Assembly (NCBI GenBank): GCA_005798445.1
Contig: SYJG01000499.1
Span: forward strand, 1-34,451
Reading direction: 5' to 3'
From: Planctomyces sp.
Lineage (GTDB): Bacteria > Planctomycetota > Planctomycetia > Planctomycetales > Planctomycetaceae
DNA length: 34,451 nucleotides
Part shown: positions 8,207 to 15,407 of the stretch, one piece after another
Layout of the letters: each line of letters starts with the position of its first letter
Position numbering within the stretch: the first letter of the stretch is position 1
The notes under the pieces: model-generated
What the model saw: the letters and a program-made list of their open reading frames with translations, nothing else
The model's database searches: none
What the model was told of the DNA's origin: nothing
Position numbers and translations under genes: made by a program

Positions 8207-8330
8207 ACCTCCTGATCCTCCGGGGCGGAGTGTGGAAGTCTGTTGGATGATGTCAGCGATTGTTGGGAAGGCCGATGACAAAGTCCTGCGCAAACGGATG
8301 ACCACACTTCTCCCTGGAGCATCAGGAGGT
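8207..8330. repeat. 124-base inverted repeat covering the partner gene's ribosome binding site
   Basis: Two 29-base arms, 8207-8235 and 8302-8330, match at 25 of 29 positions when one is inverted. The right arm ends CAGGAGGT, the apparent ribosome binding site of the gene starting at 8346. The left arm begins ACCTCCTGAT, which would pair with it. In RNA this would form a long stem that hides the site; as DNA it could be a small palindromic insertion. The sequence does not decide between the two. Confidence 0.65.
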
Positions 8331-8345
8331 TGGAACGAGACTGAC

Positions 8346-9104
8346 ATGACAATGCTCACATCAACGACGACCGACTACCGCGATCAAATTCAGCGCTGTG
8401 CCCAAACGATGGCACTGGGATACGCCGAAGACGTCCGGCCGTTCCTGGCCAGCGGGATGACGGTCGAACAAGTGAAGCTGTTCACGGACGGCAACCTCGA
8501 AAAGCGATTCGAGAAGATGCTCGATCAAGTCGAATTGCTCAAAGCGGCCTTCGACAACCTGGACGATCTCGTGGACGAGTACATTCTCGAAGTGCCGTTG
8601 GCGGCCTACGACACGGGCAGCTCAGACGGTGATCGGTTTCTGCGCTGGCTCAAGCTGTCTCACGTCACGTCGCTGGAGCAGCAAGATCACATCGCTTGTC
8701 AACTCGCCAGGCACGAAGTCGAAAACGTCGCACGCACGAATCGATTGGGGCATGTCCGCTTCCAAGAACTCCGCAGCATGACCGATCGGCTGACGGCTGA
8801 CCTGCCAACAAATCCGAAGCTCCGCATCCACCTCAACCCGATTCGGACGTGGGGGACGTTTCAGACGAATGTGCTGCTCGATGAGGAAGCCGCCGCCCCG
8901 GCCGACGTGCTGTTCTTCGCCAACGGGCATCAGATTCGGACATCGGCGTTTGAGAACGCGGGCAACGAATTTGTCGAAACCTTGGCCTCCCACGGTCCAT
9001 TCACGCTGACGGACTGGAAGCGTCTCGATCGGTCCACCTCTCGGAGCGGCCTCATCGAGTTTTGCCTCGACGCGGCCGAGATGGGTCTTGTGGCGTTTGG
9101 CTGA
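8346..9104 (+). CDS. Probable MNIO partner protein (function not recognised by sequence)
   Basis: A 252-residue soluble protein beginning MTMLTSTTTDYRDQIQRCAQ; ATG 8352 is a second possible start. I do not recognise a named domain. The N-terminal half (about 1-130) is predicted helical and acidic. The C-terminal half has beta strands (TWGTFQTNVLLDEE, ADVLFFANGHQI) and ends in a compact block SRSGLIEFCLDAAEMGLVAFG, which resembles a small winged-helix end. Known DUF692 oxidases (MbnB, TglH, BufB) need a divergent partner encoded just downstream (MbnC, TglI, BufC) that binds the precursor leader, so that role is inferred from gene order. The ribosome binding site AGGAGG is 16 bases from the first ATG, unusually far, and lies in the inverted repeat 8207-8330. 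Confidence 0.7.
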   Translation: MTMLTSTTTDYRDQIQRCAQTMALGYAEDVRPFLASGMTVEQVKLFTDGNLEKRFEKMLDQVELLKAAFDNLDDLVDEYILEVPLAAYDTGSSDGDRFLRWLKLSHVTSLEQQDHIACQLARHEVENVARTNRLGHVRFQELRSMTDRLTADLPTNPKLRIHLNPIRTWGTFQTNVLLDEEAAAPADVLFFANGHQIRTSAFENAGNEFVETLASHGPFTLTDWKRLDRSTSRSGLIEFCLDAAEMGLVAFG

Positions 9105-9148
9105 CCGAGCAATCAACCAACTCACCGAACCAATTTGCGACCGAGATC

Positions 9149-9179
9149 GCCGGACGAATGTTGCCCTCTCTCGTCCGGC
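9149..9179. other. Hairpin between the partner gene and the exporter gene
   Basis: Perfect nine-base arms GCCGGACGA (9149-9157) and TCGTCCGGC (9171-9179) with a 13-base loop. There is no T-tract, so it is more likely an RNA-stability or processing structure than a terminator. Confidence 0.45.
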
Positions 9180-9230
9180 AATCTCCCATCGAAACGATCC
9201 CTCCGAAAGCGCCGGCCGTGGGAGGCCATC

Positions 9231-10154
9231 ATGTTGACCGTTCAAGTCCCCTCGAATCCAATCCGGCTGACCACTCAGACGCAGCCGTCGCCGATGACCG
9301 TTCGCTCCAACGAGTCCGATCCGCTGCGCACGATCTTCACGGCCAATCGAGCGAAGTTGCTGCTGACCTATTTTCTGTTCAATGTCGAGAATCTGTTGCG
9401 TCTGTCTCAGCCGTTTGTTCTCGGCCTAGCGATCAACGACCTGTTGCACGAGTCGTCGTTTGGCTTGATGCTGTTTGTTGGTCAGCATCTCGCACATTTG
9501 CTGATCGGTTCGCTTCGGCAGATGTACGACACGCGAGTTTACACCGGCATCTACACCGACCTCGCGACGAAGCTCGTCGTCGCACAGCGTGGCCGAGAAG
9601 TGGGCCTCTCACGAGTCGCAGCTCGCAGCTCGCTGTCACGCGAGTTCGTCGAGTTCTTCGAGAACCATGTGCCGCTGCTCATCAAGTCGCTGTACTCCGT
9701 CGTCGGCGCGCTGGTGATGCTGGCGTTCTATGACCGAGTGCTCGTCCCGGTTTGTCTCGGCTTATTGTTGCCAGCGGTCGTGCTGAATCGCATCTACTCG
9801 CGCCGCACGTTTGAGTTAAATCACCAACTGCACGATCAACTCGAACACGAAGTCGACGTGATCGACCGCAGCCAAGAACCGGCGGTGCGTCGCCACTACG
9901 ACGCCGTGGCTTCATGGCGAGTGAAGCTCTCCGATTGCGAGGCTCTCAACTTCGGCACAATGGAAGTGTTCGTACTGGGGGTGATGGTGCTGGCTCTGCT
10001 ACGAACCTGCTCGACGCTGACCGCCTCGCCCGGCGACATCTTCGCGGTGTTCCGCTACGTCTTGATGCTGGTCATGGGGATCGACGGGATCCCAAAACTC
10101 GTCCAGCAATTCAGTCGCCTGCGGGATCTGACGCAGCGGTTCCAGAGAACGTAG
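9231..10154 (+). CDS. ABC exporter six-helix membrane domain without an ATPase domain
   Basis: A 307-residue membrane protein. The start at 9231 has GGGAGG about six bases upstream. Hydrophobic segments occur near residues 35-60 (LLLTYFLFNVENLLRLSQPF), 65-90, 145-170 (LYSVVGALVMLAFYDRVLVP), 170-190, 240-265 (MEVFVLGVMVLALL) and 270-295 (FAVFRYVLMLVMGI), as expected of the type I exporter fold; it resembles the stand-alone ABC_membrane_3-type domain. No Walker A, ABC signature or Walker B motif is present, so an ATPase would have to be encoded elsewhere, or the protein works another way. Co-direction with the DUF692 gene suggests export of, or immunity to, the modified peptide; this is an inference. 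Confidence 0.78.
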   Translation: MLTVQVPSNPIRLTTQTQPSPMTVRSNESDPLRTIFTANRAKLLLTYFLFNVENLLRLSQPFVLGLAINDLLHESSFGLMLFVGQHLAHLLIGSLRQMYDTRVYTGIYTDLATKLVVAQRGREVGLSRVAARSSLSREFVEFFENHVPLLIKSLYSVVGALVMLAFYDRVLVPVCLGLLLPAVVLNRIYSRRTFELNHQLHDQLEHEVDVIDRSQEPAVRRHYDAVASWRVKLSDCEALNFGTMEVFVLGVMVLALLRTCSTLTASPGDIFAVFRYVLMLVMGIDGIPKLVQQFSRLRDLTQRFQRT

Positions 10155-10207
10155 ACCGGTCACTCTGTGACCGGACAATTCTAGTCACGGAGTGACTCGA
10201 CTACGTT
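10148..10207. repeat. Palindromic element supplying the stop codons of two convergent genes
   Basis: Outer arms AACGTAG (10148-10154) and CTACGTT (10201-10207) enclose two small hairpins: CCGGTCAC-TCT-GTGACCGG (10156-10174) and AGTCAC-GGA-GTGACT (10183-10197). The TAG of the exporter gene (10152-10154) and the stop of the CBS gene (10201-10203 on the minus strand) are both inside the outer arms. It may also act as a bidirectional terminator, though no T-tract is present. Confidence 0.8.
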
Positions 10208-10641
10208 CGGCCGTGCAGGTACTCGTTGAGGAAGTGCAGAGTGACCTCACGATCGTTCGCCAAGTGCGCGTTCAAGTCGCCGATCGAGATCATGCCGACC
10301 AGCCCACCATCACTGCCGACGACTGGCAGATGCCGAATGCGATGCGTCTTGAAAATCGACCGAGCGTCATCCACCGAAGTCTCCGGCGAGCAACAGGCCA
10401 TGTTTGTCGTCATCACGTCACCGACGCGCGTCTCGGCCGGACTCCGTTGAGCCGCGACGACCCGGCGCAACACATCTCGCTCGGTGAAGATGCCGCAGAG
10501 TCGACCACCATCGGTGACGAGCAGCGCGCCAACCGAATGCTCATTCATCCGCTGAGTGGCCGACAGGACCGTCTCGCCCTGCTCGATGGTGAGGACCGGA
10601 CGCTCCGCTTTCTCGCGCAAAAGATCGCTGATCGTGGCCAT
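10201..10641 (-). CDS. CBS-domain pair protein
   Basis: A 146-residue stand-alone Bateman module. Two CBS motifs are visible: residues about 5-65 (LTIEQGETVLSATQRMNEHS, GALLVTDGGRLCGIFTERDVL) and about 75-135 (CSPETSVDDARSIFKTHRIR, HLPVVGSDGGLVGMISIGDL). Each has the usual 'G-(I/M)-(F/I)-(T/S)-x-x-D' end. Such proteins bind adenosine nucleotides and act as sensors of energy state; the partner is unknown. ATG 10641 has AAGGAG eight bases upstream. The upstream in-frame ATG at 10695 would run through a palindrome and is rejected. Confidence 0.9.
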   Translation of the reverse strand: MATISDLLREKAERPVLTIEQGETVLSATQRMNEHSVGALLVTDGGRLCGIFTERDVLRRVVAAQRSPAETRVGDVMTTNMACCSPETSVDDARSIFKTHRIRHLPVVGSDGGLVGMISIGDLNAHLANDREVTLHFLNEYLHGRT

Positions 10642-10680
10642 GCTGCCGCTCCTTTTGAAGTGGGAAAGGGAGTGACGTAG

Positions 10681-10701
10681 GCGGAGATTCGGCATCTCCG
10701 C
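10681..10701. repeat. Short perfect palindrome upstream of the CBS gene
   Basis: GCGGAGAT-TCGGC-ATCTCCGC: eight-base perfect arms with a five-base loop, about 40 bases before the CBS gene start. It is of the short GC-rich palindrome type scattered through the window. Confidence 0.6.
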
Positions 10702-10792
10702 TTCAGAAAGGCACGGCGATCATACGACCGCGATCTGAAAAGCGAGAGCACTTTATGGAAATTTCGTGGTCCGATGCCGTCGCGATGAGCGA

Positions 10793-12070
10793 CTACTTCT
10801 CGACCTGATAGCCCGTCGGTTGGACGGCGTGGGCGTCCTCACGCAGCGAACGTGCTCGTTCCCTCAGAGAGCCGGCAGGATCAGTGGACTGATTCGAGGT
10901 CGCCACTGGCCCATCGCCAGACAACGATGACGGACGACTCCCCGACCGTGAGGCTGACGATGCCGGTACGGAACTCGGTGTCACCGATCGAGTGGCGGTT
11001 GCGGAAGAGCCTTGCTCCGGGAAGGTTCGAATCGTGGTGACGATGTCCTTCGTCTGATCGAACTTCGCGCCGGTTGGCAATTCGAGAGTCAGATTCATGG
11101 TTCGCGAGACGTGCGACTGAATCGGCAAGCCGGACTCGCGGTCAATCGTACAAGTTCCAAAGCTGTGTCCGCCGCGAAGCGTCATGCTCTCGGTCGCGCC
11201 GGCGTGTTGGATCGTGTTGCTGGCGTGCTGAATCCGAGCGGGCTGAATTTTGCCGAAGAGTTCCAATGTCGCATACCGCTCGTTGATGTTCGCCAGTCGG
11301 TAGGCCGTGTCGATGCTCATCGGGAACGGACGGACGATCTCGCGATTCTTCCGCCACGATGTGCCGACCTTCACATCGCCACCAGCATTCAAGTCGTCGA
11401 TGTTGTACGGCAGCATGCCGACACTGTCATCGACAAAGTTCGCGATCCCTTCGTCCTCCTGAGTCGCCACCAGTCGCATGAGCAATTCATTTTGCTGCCT
11501 CGCCGGAGCGTGTCGCACACAGCGTTTCAGGAACGATTCGAAGTCCTGCACTTGGACGATGCGATTGTCGGCTCCGAGTTCAAACGAGAAGCCATTGTCG
11601 AGCAGACCGTGATAGATTTGAGCCGCGTCGGGAACTTTCTTCGGAAAGAGTGCCGAGTCGTAGCTGACCTTCTCGCCCGCGATGTCGTGTTCGTAGCGGA
11701 CTCGCTGATAACGCACGCCGAGCGTCTTGACCCCTTGGTCAACGCCCTCGACGGTAATCGCCAGCGTCATCTCCAGCTTCGATGAACTTGTCGTCGGCGA
11801 ACCACTGCCGGGTGACTGTTGCCGCAGTCGCTGCTCGACCGTCTTGATGAGCGGGAATCGGTCGCCAACTTTCAATCGGAGTTCGAGGTTCTCGGTCGTG
11901 ATCTTTTTATTTTCGGCCGCTCGACTCTGTGAGGGCTTCGCTTGCTCGCCCAACTCCGGAATCGCTTCGTCCGATTCCGAGTCCGCGCTCTTCGAGCCAA
12001 ACCAGCCGCAGCCGGACAGACTCCACAGCAATCCACACACACCAACCCAACGAGCGGCCCGCGTCCTCAT
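10793..12070 (-). CDS. Secreted lipoprotein, possibly DUF6263-type
   Basis: A 425-residue protein from ATG 12070 with GAGG nearby upstream. It begins with a lipoprotein signal peptide and lipobox (WSLSGC, lipidated Cys21) followed by GWFGSKSADSESDEA, an acidic tether. The body (about 60-330) carries repeated beta-type segments such as LELRLKVGDRFPLIKTVEQR and GVRYQRVRYEHDIAGEKVSY. This recalls DUF6263-like proteins of unknown function. The C-terminal 90 residues are low-complexity Ser/Pro/Thr/Arg. No catalytic motif is evident. The frame opens at 12142, but the 24 residues before ATG 12070 would displace the lipobox. Confidence 0.75.
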   Translation of the reverse strand: MRTRAARWVGVCGLLWSLSGCGWFGSKSADSESDEAIPELGEQAKPSQSRAAENKKITTENLELRLKVGDRFPLIKTVEQRLRQQSPGSGSPTTSSSKLEMTLAITVEGVDQGVKTLGVRYQRVRYEHDIAGEKVSYDSALFPKKVPDAAQIYHGLLDNGFSFELGADNRIVQVQDFESFLKRCVRHAPARQQNELLMRLVATQEDEGIANFVDDSVGMLPYNIDDLNAGGDVKVGTSWRKNREIVRPFPMSIDTAYRLANINERYATLELFGKIQPARIQHASNTIQHAGATESMTLRGGHSFGTCTIDRESGLPIQSHVSRTMNLTLELPTGAKFDQTKDIVTTIRTFPEQGSSATATRSVTPSSVPASSASRSGSRPSSLSGDGPVATSNQSTDPAGSLRERARSLREDAHAVQPTGYQVEK

Positions 12071-12158
12071 GACGACCTCGACTCTTCCGTGATGCCCCCA
12101 CCCAAAGGGGCGGGAACATACCAGCCGCTCGCTGGTGGGCAAAGACGATTTCGAGCCG

Positions 12159-12866
12159 TCAAATTCGGACGCTCAGCGGCTTACCGTTGTCATTGGCGGA
12201 GATTTGCAGCAGAAACGGCACCGCGACCTCGACCCATTGATCTGGTTCGGGATACCGGCTGGCGGACGCACCGAAGCAGCGTCGCAGCATCTCGGTGCTG
12301 ATGATGCCCGGATCGAGCGGTATCGCGGCCATACCACCCGGCAGTTCTTGAGCCATCGACTGAGTCAGCCCCTCGATCCCCCATTTGGACGCACAATACG
12401 GAGCCACGTCCTTCGAGGGTACTCGCCCCCAACCCGAACTGAAGTTGACGATCACCCCGCGTCGCCGTTCGATCATTGCCGGCACAAAATGGCGGACCAC
12501 ATTCGCAGTCCCTTTGATGTTGATGTCAATGACCGCATCGAATTCCTCAACCGGCACATCCCACAACGCAGCGTTGCCATTGATGATCGCCGCATTGTTG
12601 AGAAGCAAATCCGGCGGACCGAATTCGGAGAGTACACTCTTCGCCCAACAAGACACGTCGGAATCGCTGCTGACGTCCACGACGTCGAACCGATGTGGTG
12701 CCATGTGTCGGCCGCGCAACAATTCAATCGCCTCAGCACTCCGGCCGCAGCCGATGACGCAATGACCAAGACTCACGAACTTCGCGGTCATCGCTTCTCC
12801 CAAGCCTTTCGTGACTCCAGTAATTAACACGACACGGCTTTTGGCGGACTTTGGCATGCAGTGCAT
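12159..12866 (-). CDS. Short-chain dehydrogenase/reductase (SDR)
   Basis: An NAD(P)-dependent oxidoreductase of the classical SDR type, 235 residues from ATG 12866 (ATG 12857 is also possible). It has the cofactor motif TGVTKGLG (Gly17, Gly21, Gly23), NNAA in place of the common NNAG, the catalytic Ser in IVNFSSGWG (about 143), and Tyr157-x-x-x-Lys161 in PYCASKWG. The substrate is unknown. The reading frame remains open upstream to 12947, but that extension is encoded by a palindromic repeat and is not taken as protein. Confidence 0.9.
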   Translation of the reverse strand: MHCMPKSAKSRVVLITGVTKGLGEAMTAKFVSLGHCVIGCGRSAEAIELLRGRHMAPHRFDVVDVSSDSDVSCWAKSVLSEFGPPDLLLNNAAIINGNAALWDVPVEEFDAVIDINIKGTANVVRHFVPAMIERRRGVIVNFSSGWGRVPSKDVAPYCASKWGIEGLTQSMAQELPGGMAAIPLDPGIISTEMLRRCFGASASRYPEPDQWVEVAVPFLLQISANDNGKPLSVRI

Positions 12867-12873
12867 CTCAAAC

Positions 12874-12939
12874 GTGGGGCAGGATTGCAACCTGCCCGTT
12901 CCACACGAATCACAGTTGGCAGGTTGCAAACCTCCCCAC
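12874..12939. repeat. Imperfect palindrome directly upstream of the SDR gene
   Basis: Arms 12874-12896 (GTGGGGCAGGATTGCAACCT...) and 12918-12939 are inverted with one inserted base and one mismatch. The shared core is GGCAGGTTGCAA. It starts eight bases before the SDR start codon and is open in the SDR frame, so naive start choice would translate it. Confidence 0.8.
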
Positions 12940-13029
12940 GATGACATCGTCGCCTCGCCGTTGCAATTCCACGGATCGAGCCTGAGAATCTCCGCCGACT
13001 GTTACCATCCCCCCCAAGCAGGAGTCCAA

Positions 13030-13611
13030 ATGATGAATCGGTTTCGCTGGTGGACTGTTTCAGCCGCCACACTTCTCATGTGCTGCGTTGTCGTGGCTCA
13101 AGACAAAGAAAAAGCCACTCAGGTCGTCGAAGTCAAAGACATCAAGCTGAAGGTCCCCAAAGCCTGGAAACAGGAAAAGCCGAGCAATCAGTTCCGCGTT
13201 GCACAATTCAAGATCGATGCGGCAGAAGGGGACAAAGACGGCGGGGAGTTGGTCATCACCCAGTTCGGCGGCGGTGGTGGCGGCGTCGAAGACAACATCA
13301 AACGTTGGATCAATCAATTCGAGGCGAAGGATCGCAAGGTCAAAGTCACGAAGGGCAAAAGCGATCAGGGCGAATACATCGTTGTCGACGCGACCGGCAC
13401 GTACCTCAAGCCAGACGGCCCTCCCATCGCTGGCAAAACTAAACCAACCCCCGGCTCGCGAGTGCTCAACATCATGCTGATGGTTGAGGACAAGGGGAGC
13501 TATTTCCTCAAACTCGCTGGTCCCGAGAAGACGATCGCCGGAGCTGCTACGGACCTGCGAAACTCGTTCGGCGCGAAGGCCGACGACGAGAAGGAATACA
13601 AAGCCAACTAG
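13030..13611 (+). CDS. Small secreted protein of unknown function
   Basis: A 193-residue protein from ATG 13030 with GGAG five bases upstream. The signal peptide is MMNRFRWWTVSAATLLMCCV, cleaved near VVAQ. The mature part is Lys/Asp/Gly-rich with a run of six glycines (TQFGGGGGGVEDN) and pattern segments (VEVKDIKLKVPKAWKQEKPS and YFLKLAGPEKTI) suggestive of a compact alpha/beta fold that may sit in the periplasm. I do not recognise a family. It lies divergent from the SDR gene and ends before a strong palindrome. Confidence 0.75.
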   Translation: MMNRFRWWTVSAATLLMCCVVVAQDKEKATQVVEVKDIKLKVPKAWKQEKPSNQFRVAQFKIDAAEGDKDGGELVITQFGGGGGGVEDNIKRWINQFEAKDRKVKVTKGKSDQGEYIVVDATGTYLKPDGPPIAGKTKPTPGSRVLNIMLMVEDKGSYFLKLAGPEKTIAGAATDLRNSFGAKADDEKEYKAN

Positions 13612-13649
13612 CGTCATCGGTGTTTGAAAGTGCCGAGAACGCTCGATTT

Positions 13650-13696
13650 CACAAACACTGCGAGGCAGGCGATTCGCCTGCCTCGCAGTGTTTGTG
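13650..13696. repeat. Perfect 22-base-pair palindrome with a three-base loop
   Basis: The arms 13650-13671 and 13675-13696 are perfectly complementary over 22 bases, with loop ATT. The inner part reads GAGGCAGGCG-ATT-CGCCTGCCTC. It lies between the ends of two convergent genes and has no T-tract on either side. It may be a REP-like element that also acts as a transcript end for both genes. Confidence 0.9.
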
Positions 13697-13718
13697 CGGA
13701 AATCAAAACACCATCGGT

Positions 13719-13844
13719 TTAGTCGCGTTTCAGCAAATAATGGCAGCGTTTGCAGCGGACTCGGCGTTTGACCAAGCAGTTGCACTTCGGGCAACGCTTT
13801 GTTCTCAAGGCAATTTTTCGCTTCGTGCGGGGTCGGATCACCAT
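13719..13844 (-). CDS. Small basic zinc-ribbon protein
   Basis: A 41-residue reading frame starting MVIRPRTKRKIALRTKRCPK, ending CKRCHYLLKRD. It has two pairs, CPKC (with a third Cys, CNC) and CKRC, spaced as in a zinc ribbon, and about one third Lys/Arg. A GAGGA sequence lies about ten bases before ATG 13844. The Cys pattern with an Arg/Lys-rich surface fits nucleic acid or ribosome binding, but this is inferred. The short length means chance cannot be excluded entirely; the ordered CxxC...CxxC pattern argues against it. Confidence 0.6.
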   Translation of the reverse strand: MVIRPRTKRKIALRTKRCPKCNCLVKRRVRCKRCHYLLKRD

Positions 13845-14529
13845 TTCAAGTCGTTCCTCGAACTGTTCAGACAAAGGCCGGGGTCAAATGAGCGGGGAAA
13901 ACTAGCGAAAGGCCGGGGCAATCTCAAGCGGTTGACGCGAAGTGCCTGCCGTCTCGCTCCCGATTCAATCCTTCTCCCCCTGAGAGAAGGTGGCCGAAGG
14001 CCGGATGAAGGACTCAACCGCCAAAAAAGTATCGACTGTCCAATGGAGTCCCTCACCCCGGCCATCTCCCAAAGGGAGAGGGAGGAATCGCAGACCACAA
14101 CTGACAGTGGTTCAACAACCTCGCCCCGCAAAATGTGCGATTTTGTTGCAGTCCGCTTGACCTCTTCCTAATCTCCCCCCGCTTTGCTCAGTTCGGCCAT
14201 GGATTCAGGCCGTTCACACGAGCCAAACACCCTGCCCGTTGCGGTTTGTCTGACCGCGACAGGTTCGAACCAAAGGACTGGTTCTGGAGAACACGCATGG
14301 ACGCGACGCTCAATTCGAGCCGGTGGGCCGCCAAATTCTGGTCGGCATCGCGACTCCGGCCACACTCGTACTTCTCCCGTGATCGTCGGGCGTTGGAAGT
14401 GCGTGGTCTCCACCAAACAATCTTTTGACCGAGCTTTGGCATTGAGCCGGCTCGGTGGCGCGAGTCGGTTCGAGATTTTTCTCGCCACACTCAGCACAGG
14501 AAGTGCTGAAAACCGGAAGGGACTCCCGC
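13845..14529. other. Gene-poor gap with intergenic repeats
   Basis: No convincing gene was found in these 685 bases. A large imperfect inverted repeat runs from 13970-14014 to 14048-14083; its two parts each contain a small hairpin, CCTTCTC/GAGAAGG (13970-13990) and TCTCCC-AAA-GGGAGA (14065-14079), and GGCCGG blocks. A short direct repeat AAAGGCCGGGG occurs near 13875 and 13910. The remaining stretch 14100-14529 has only short frames with no recognisable features. Confidence 0.6.
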
Positions 14530-15348
14530 ATGAACACGAAACCATTGATCGCCGTCAACGCTGATTTTCGCCCCGCCTCCGCCGAACACATCGCTCTGAC
14601 CTGGATTACCAGCGGCTACTACGACCAAGTCAGCGGAGCCAAGACCGCCAAATCGCCGGGGGGGATCCCGATGATCGTGCCGCCGCTCGCCGAAGATGAC
14701 GATTTGCGAGTGCTGCTGGAGAAGTGTGACGGAGTCGTGCTCGCGGGCAGCTCGCTGGACCTCGATCCCAGGCGTCTCGGTCTCGACAAGCATCCGGCCA
14801 CGAAGCCAATGGCGACTCGCCGCGAAGATTTTGATCGACGCCTCGCCAAGATGGCCGTCGAGATGCGGTTGCCGATCCTGGCGATCGGTTCGGGAATGCA
14901 AACCGTCAACGTGATCTGCGGTGGCACTCTGTTTCAGCACATCCCCGAAGACGTCTCCCGCCCGATTCAGCACCGCGACCATGTCGAGCGGACGTTGCGG
15001 CACATCATCAACATCGTCCCCGGCACCCGCATGGATGTCATGTACGGCCCCGGCGAAATCCGAGTGAACAGCGACCACCACATGTGCGTCGACCAGCTCG
15101 CTCCCCAGTTCAAGGTCAGCGCGACCGCGCCGGACGGAGTCATCGAGTCCTACGAGTCGGTCGATGACGATTGGTTCTGCGTCGGTGTCCAATGGCACCC
15201 GGAAAGCGACACCGCCGCCGCGCTCGACATGCAAGTCTTCGAGATCTTCCTCGAAGCCTGCATGGACCGCATGACGGGAGCCGACACCGCTCCGATGACC
15301 ATTCCGTTCCCTCAGAAAGTCGCTCGCAAAGCAGTTGCGGCTGCGTAA
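14530..15348 (+). CDS. Class I glutamine amidotransferase-like (peptidase C26) protein lacking the nucleophilic Cys
   Basis: A 272-residue protein of the gamma-glutamyl-GABA hydrolase type (PuuD/C26 fold). The fold marks are present: SPGGIPMIVPPL, the 'DGVVLAGSSLDLDP' segment, VNSDHHMCVDQLAP, and the His/Glu pair of the triad in GVQWHPES (His223, Glu225). The nucleophile elbow, normally G-I-C-R-G-M-Q, reads A-I-G-S-G-M-Q: the cysteine position is Gly120, with Ser121 next to it. The protein is therefore probably not a normal thiol hydrolase; it may bind a substrate or be regulatory. ATG 14530 has AAGGGA nine bases upstream. It is followed by an intrinsic terminator. Confidence 0.85.
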   Translation: MNTKPLIAVNADFRPASAEHIALTWITSGYYDQVSGAKTAKSPGGIPMIVPPLAEDDDLRVLLEKCDGVVLAGSSLDLDPRRLGLDKHPATKPMATRREDFDRRLAKMAVEMRLPILAIGSGMQTVNVICGGTLFQHIPEDVSRPIQHRDHVERTLRHIINIVPGTRMDVMYGPGEIRVNSDHHMCVDQLAPQFKVSATAPDGVIESYESVDDDWFCVGVQWHPESDTAAALDMQVFEIFLEACMDRMTGADTAPMTIPFPQKVARKAVAAA

Positions 15349-15407
15349 TCGCGGGCAGATTCCATTGAGCGAGGTTCGGTCCATGCACTCACCGACCTGG
15401 CTCGACG

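Noticed and set aside
8205..8214. Match of ATCACCTCCT to the 3' end of 16S rRNA
   Set aside because: Only ten bases match and the flanks differ; it is explained as the arm complementary to the downstream ribosome binding site.
7103..8359. A 418-residue open frame antisense to the DUF692 gene
   Set aside because: The DUF692 motifs on the plus strand explain the region; the antisense frame ends in low-complexity RQQ repeats coming from the CCR repeat.
14262..14271. A tRNA-like T-loop sequence, GGTTCGAACC
   Set aside because: No acceptor stem, D-arm or anticodon arm can be folded at the right distances.
14184..14564. A 126-residue frame overlapping the C26-like gene start
   Set aside because: Composition like non-coding DNA, no ribosome binding site and overlap with a better gene start.
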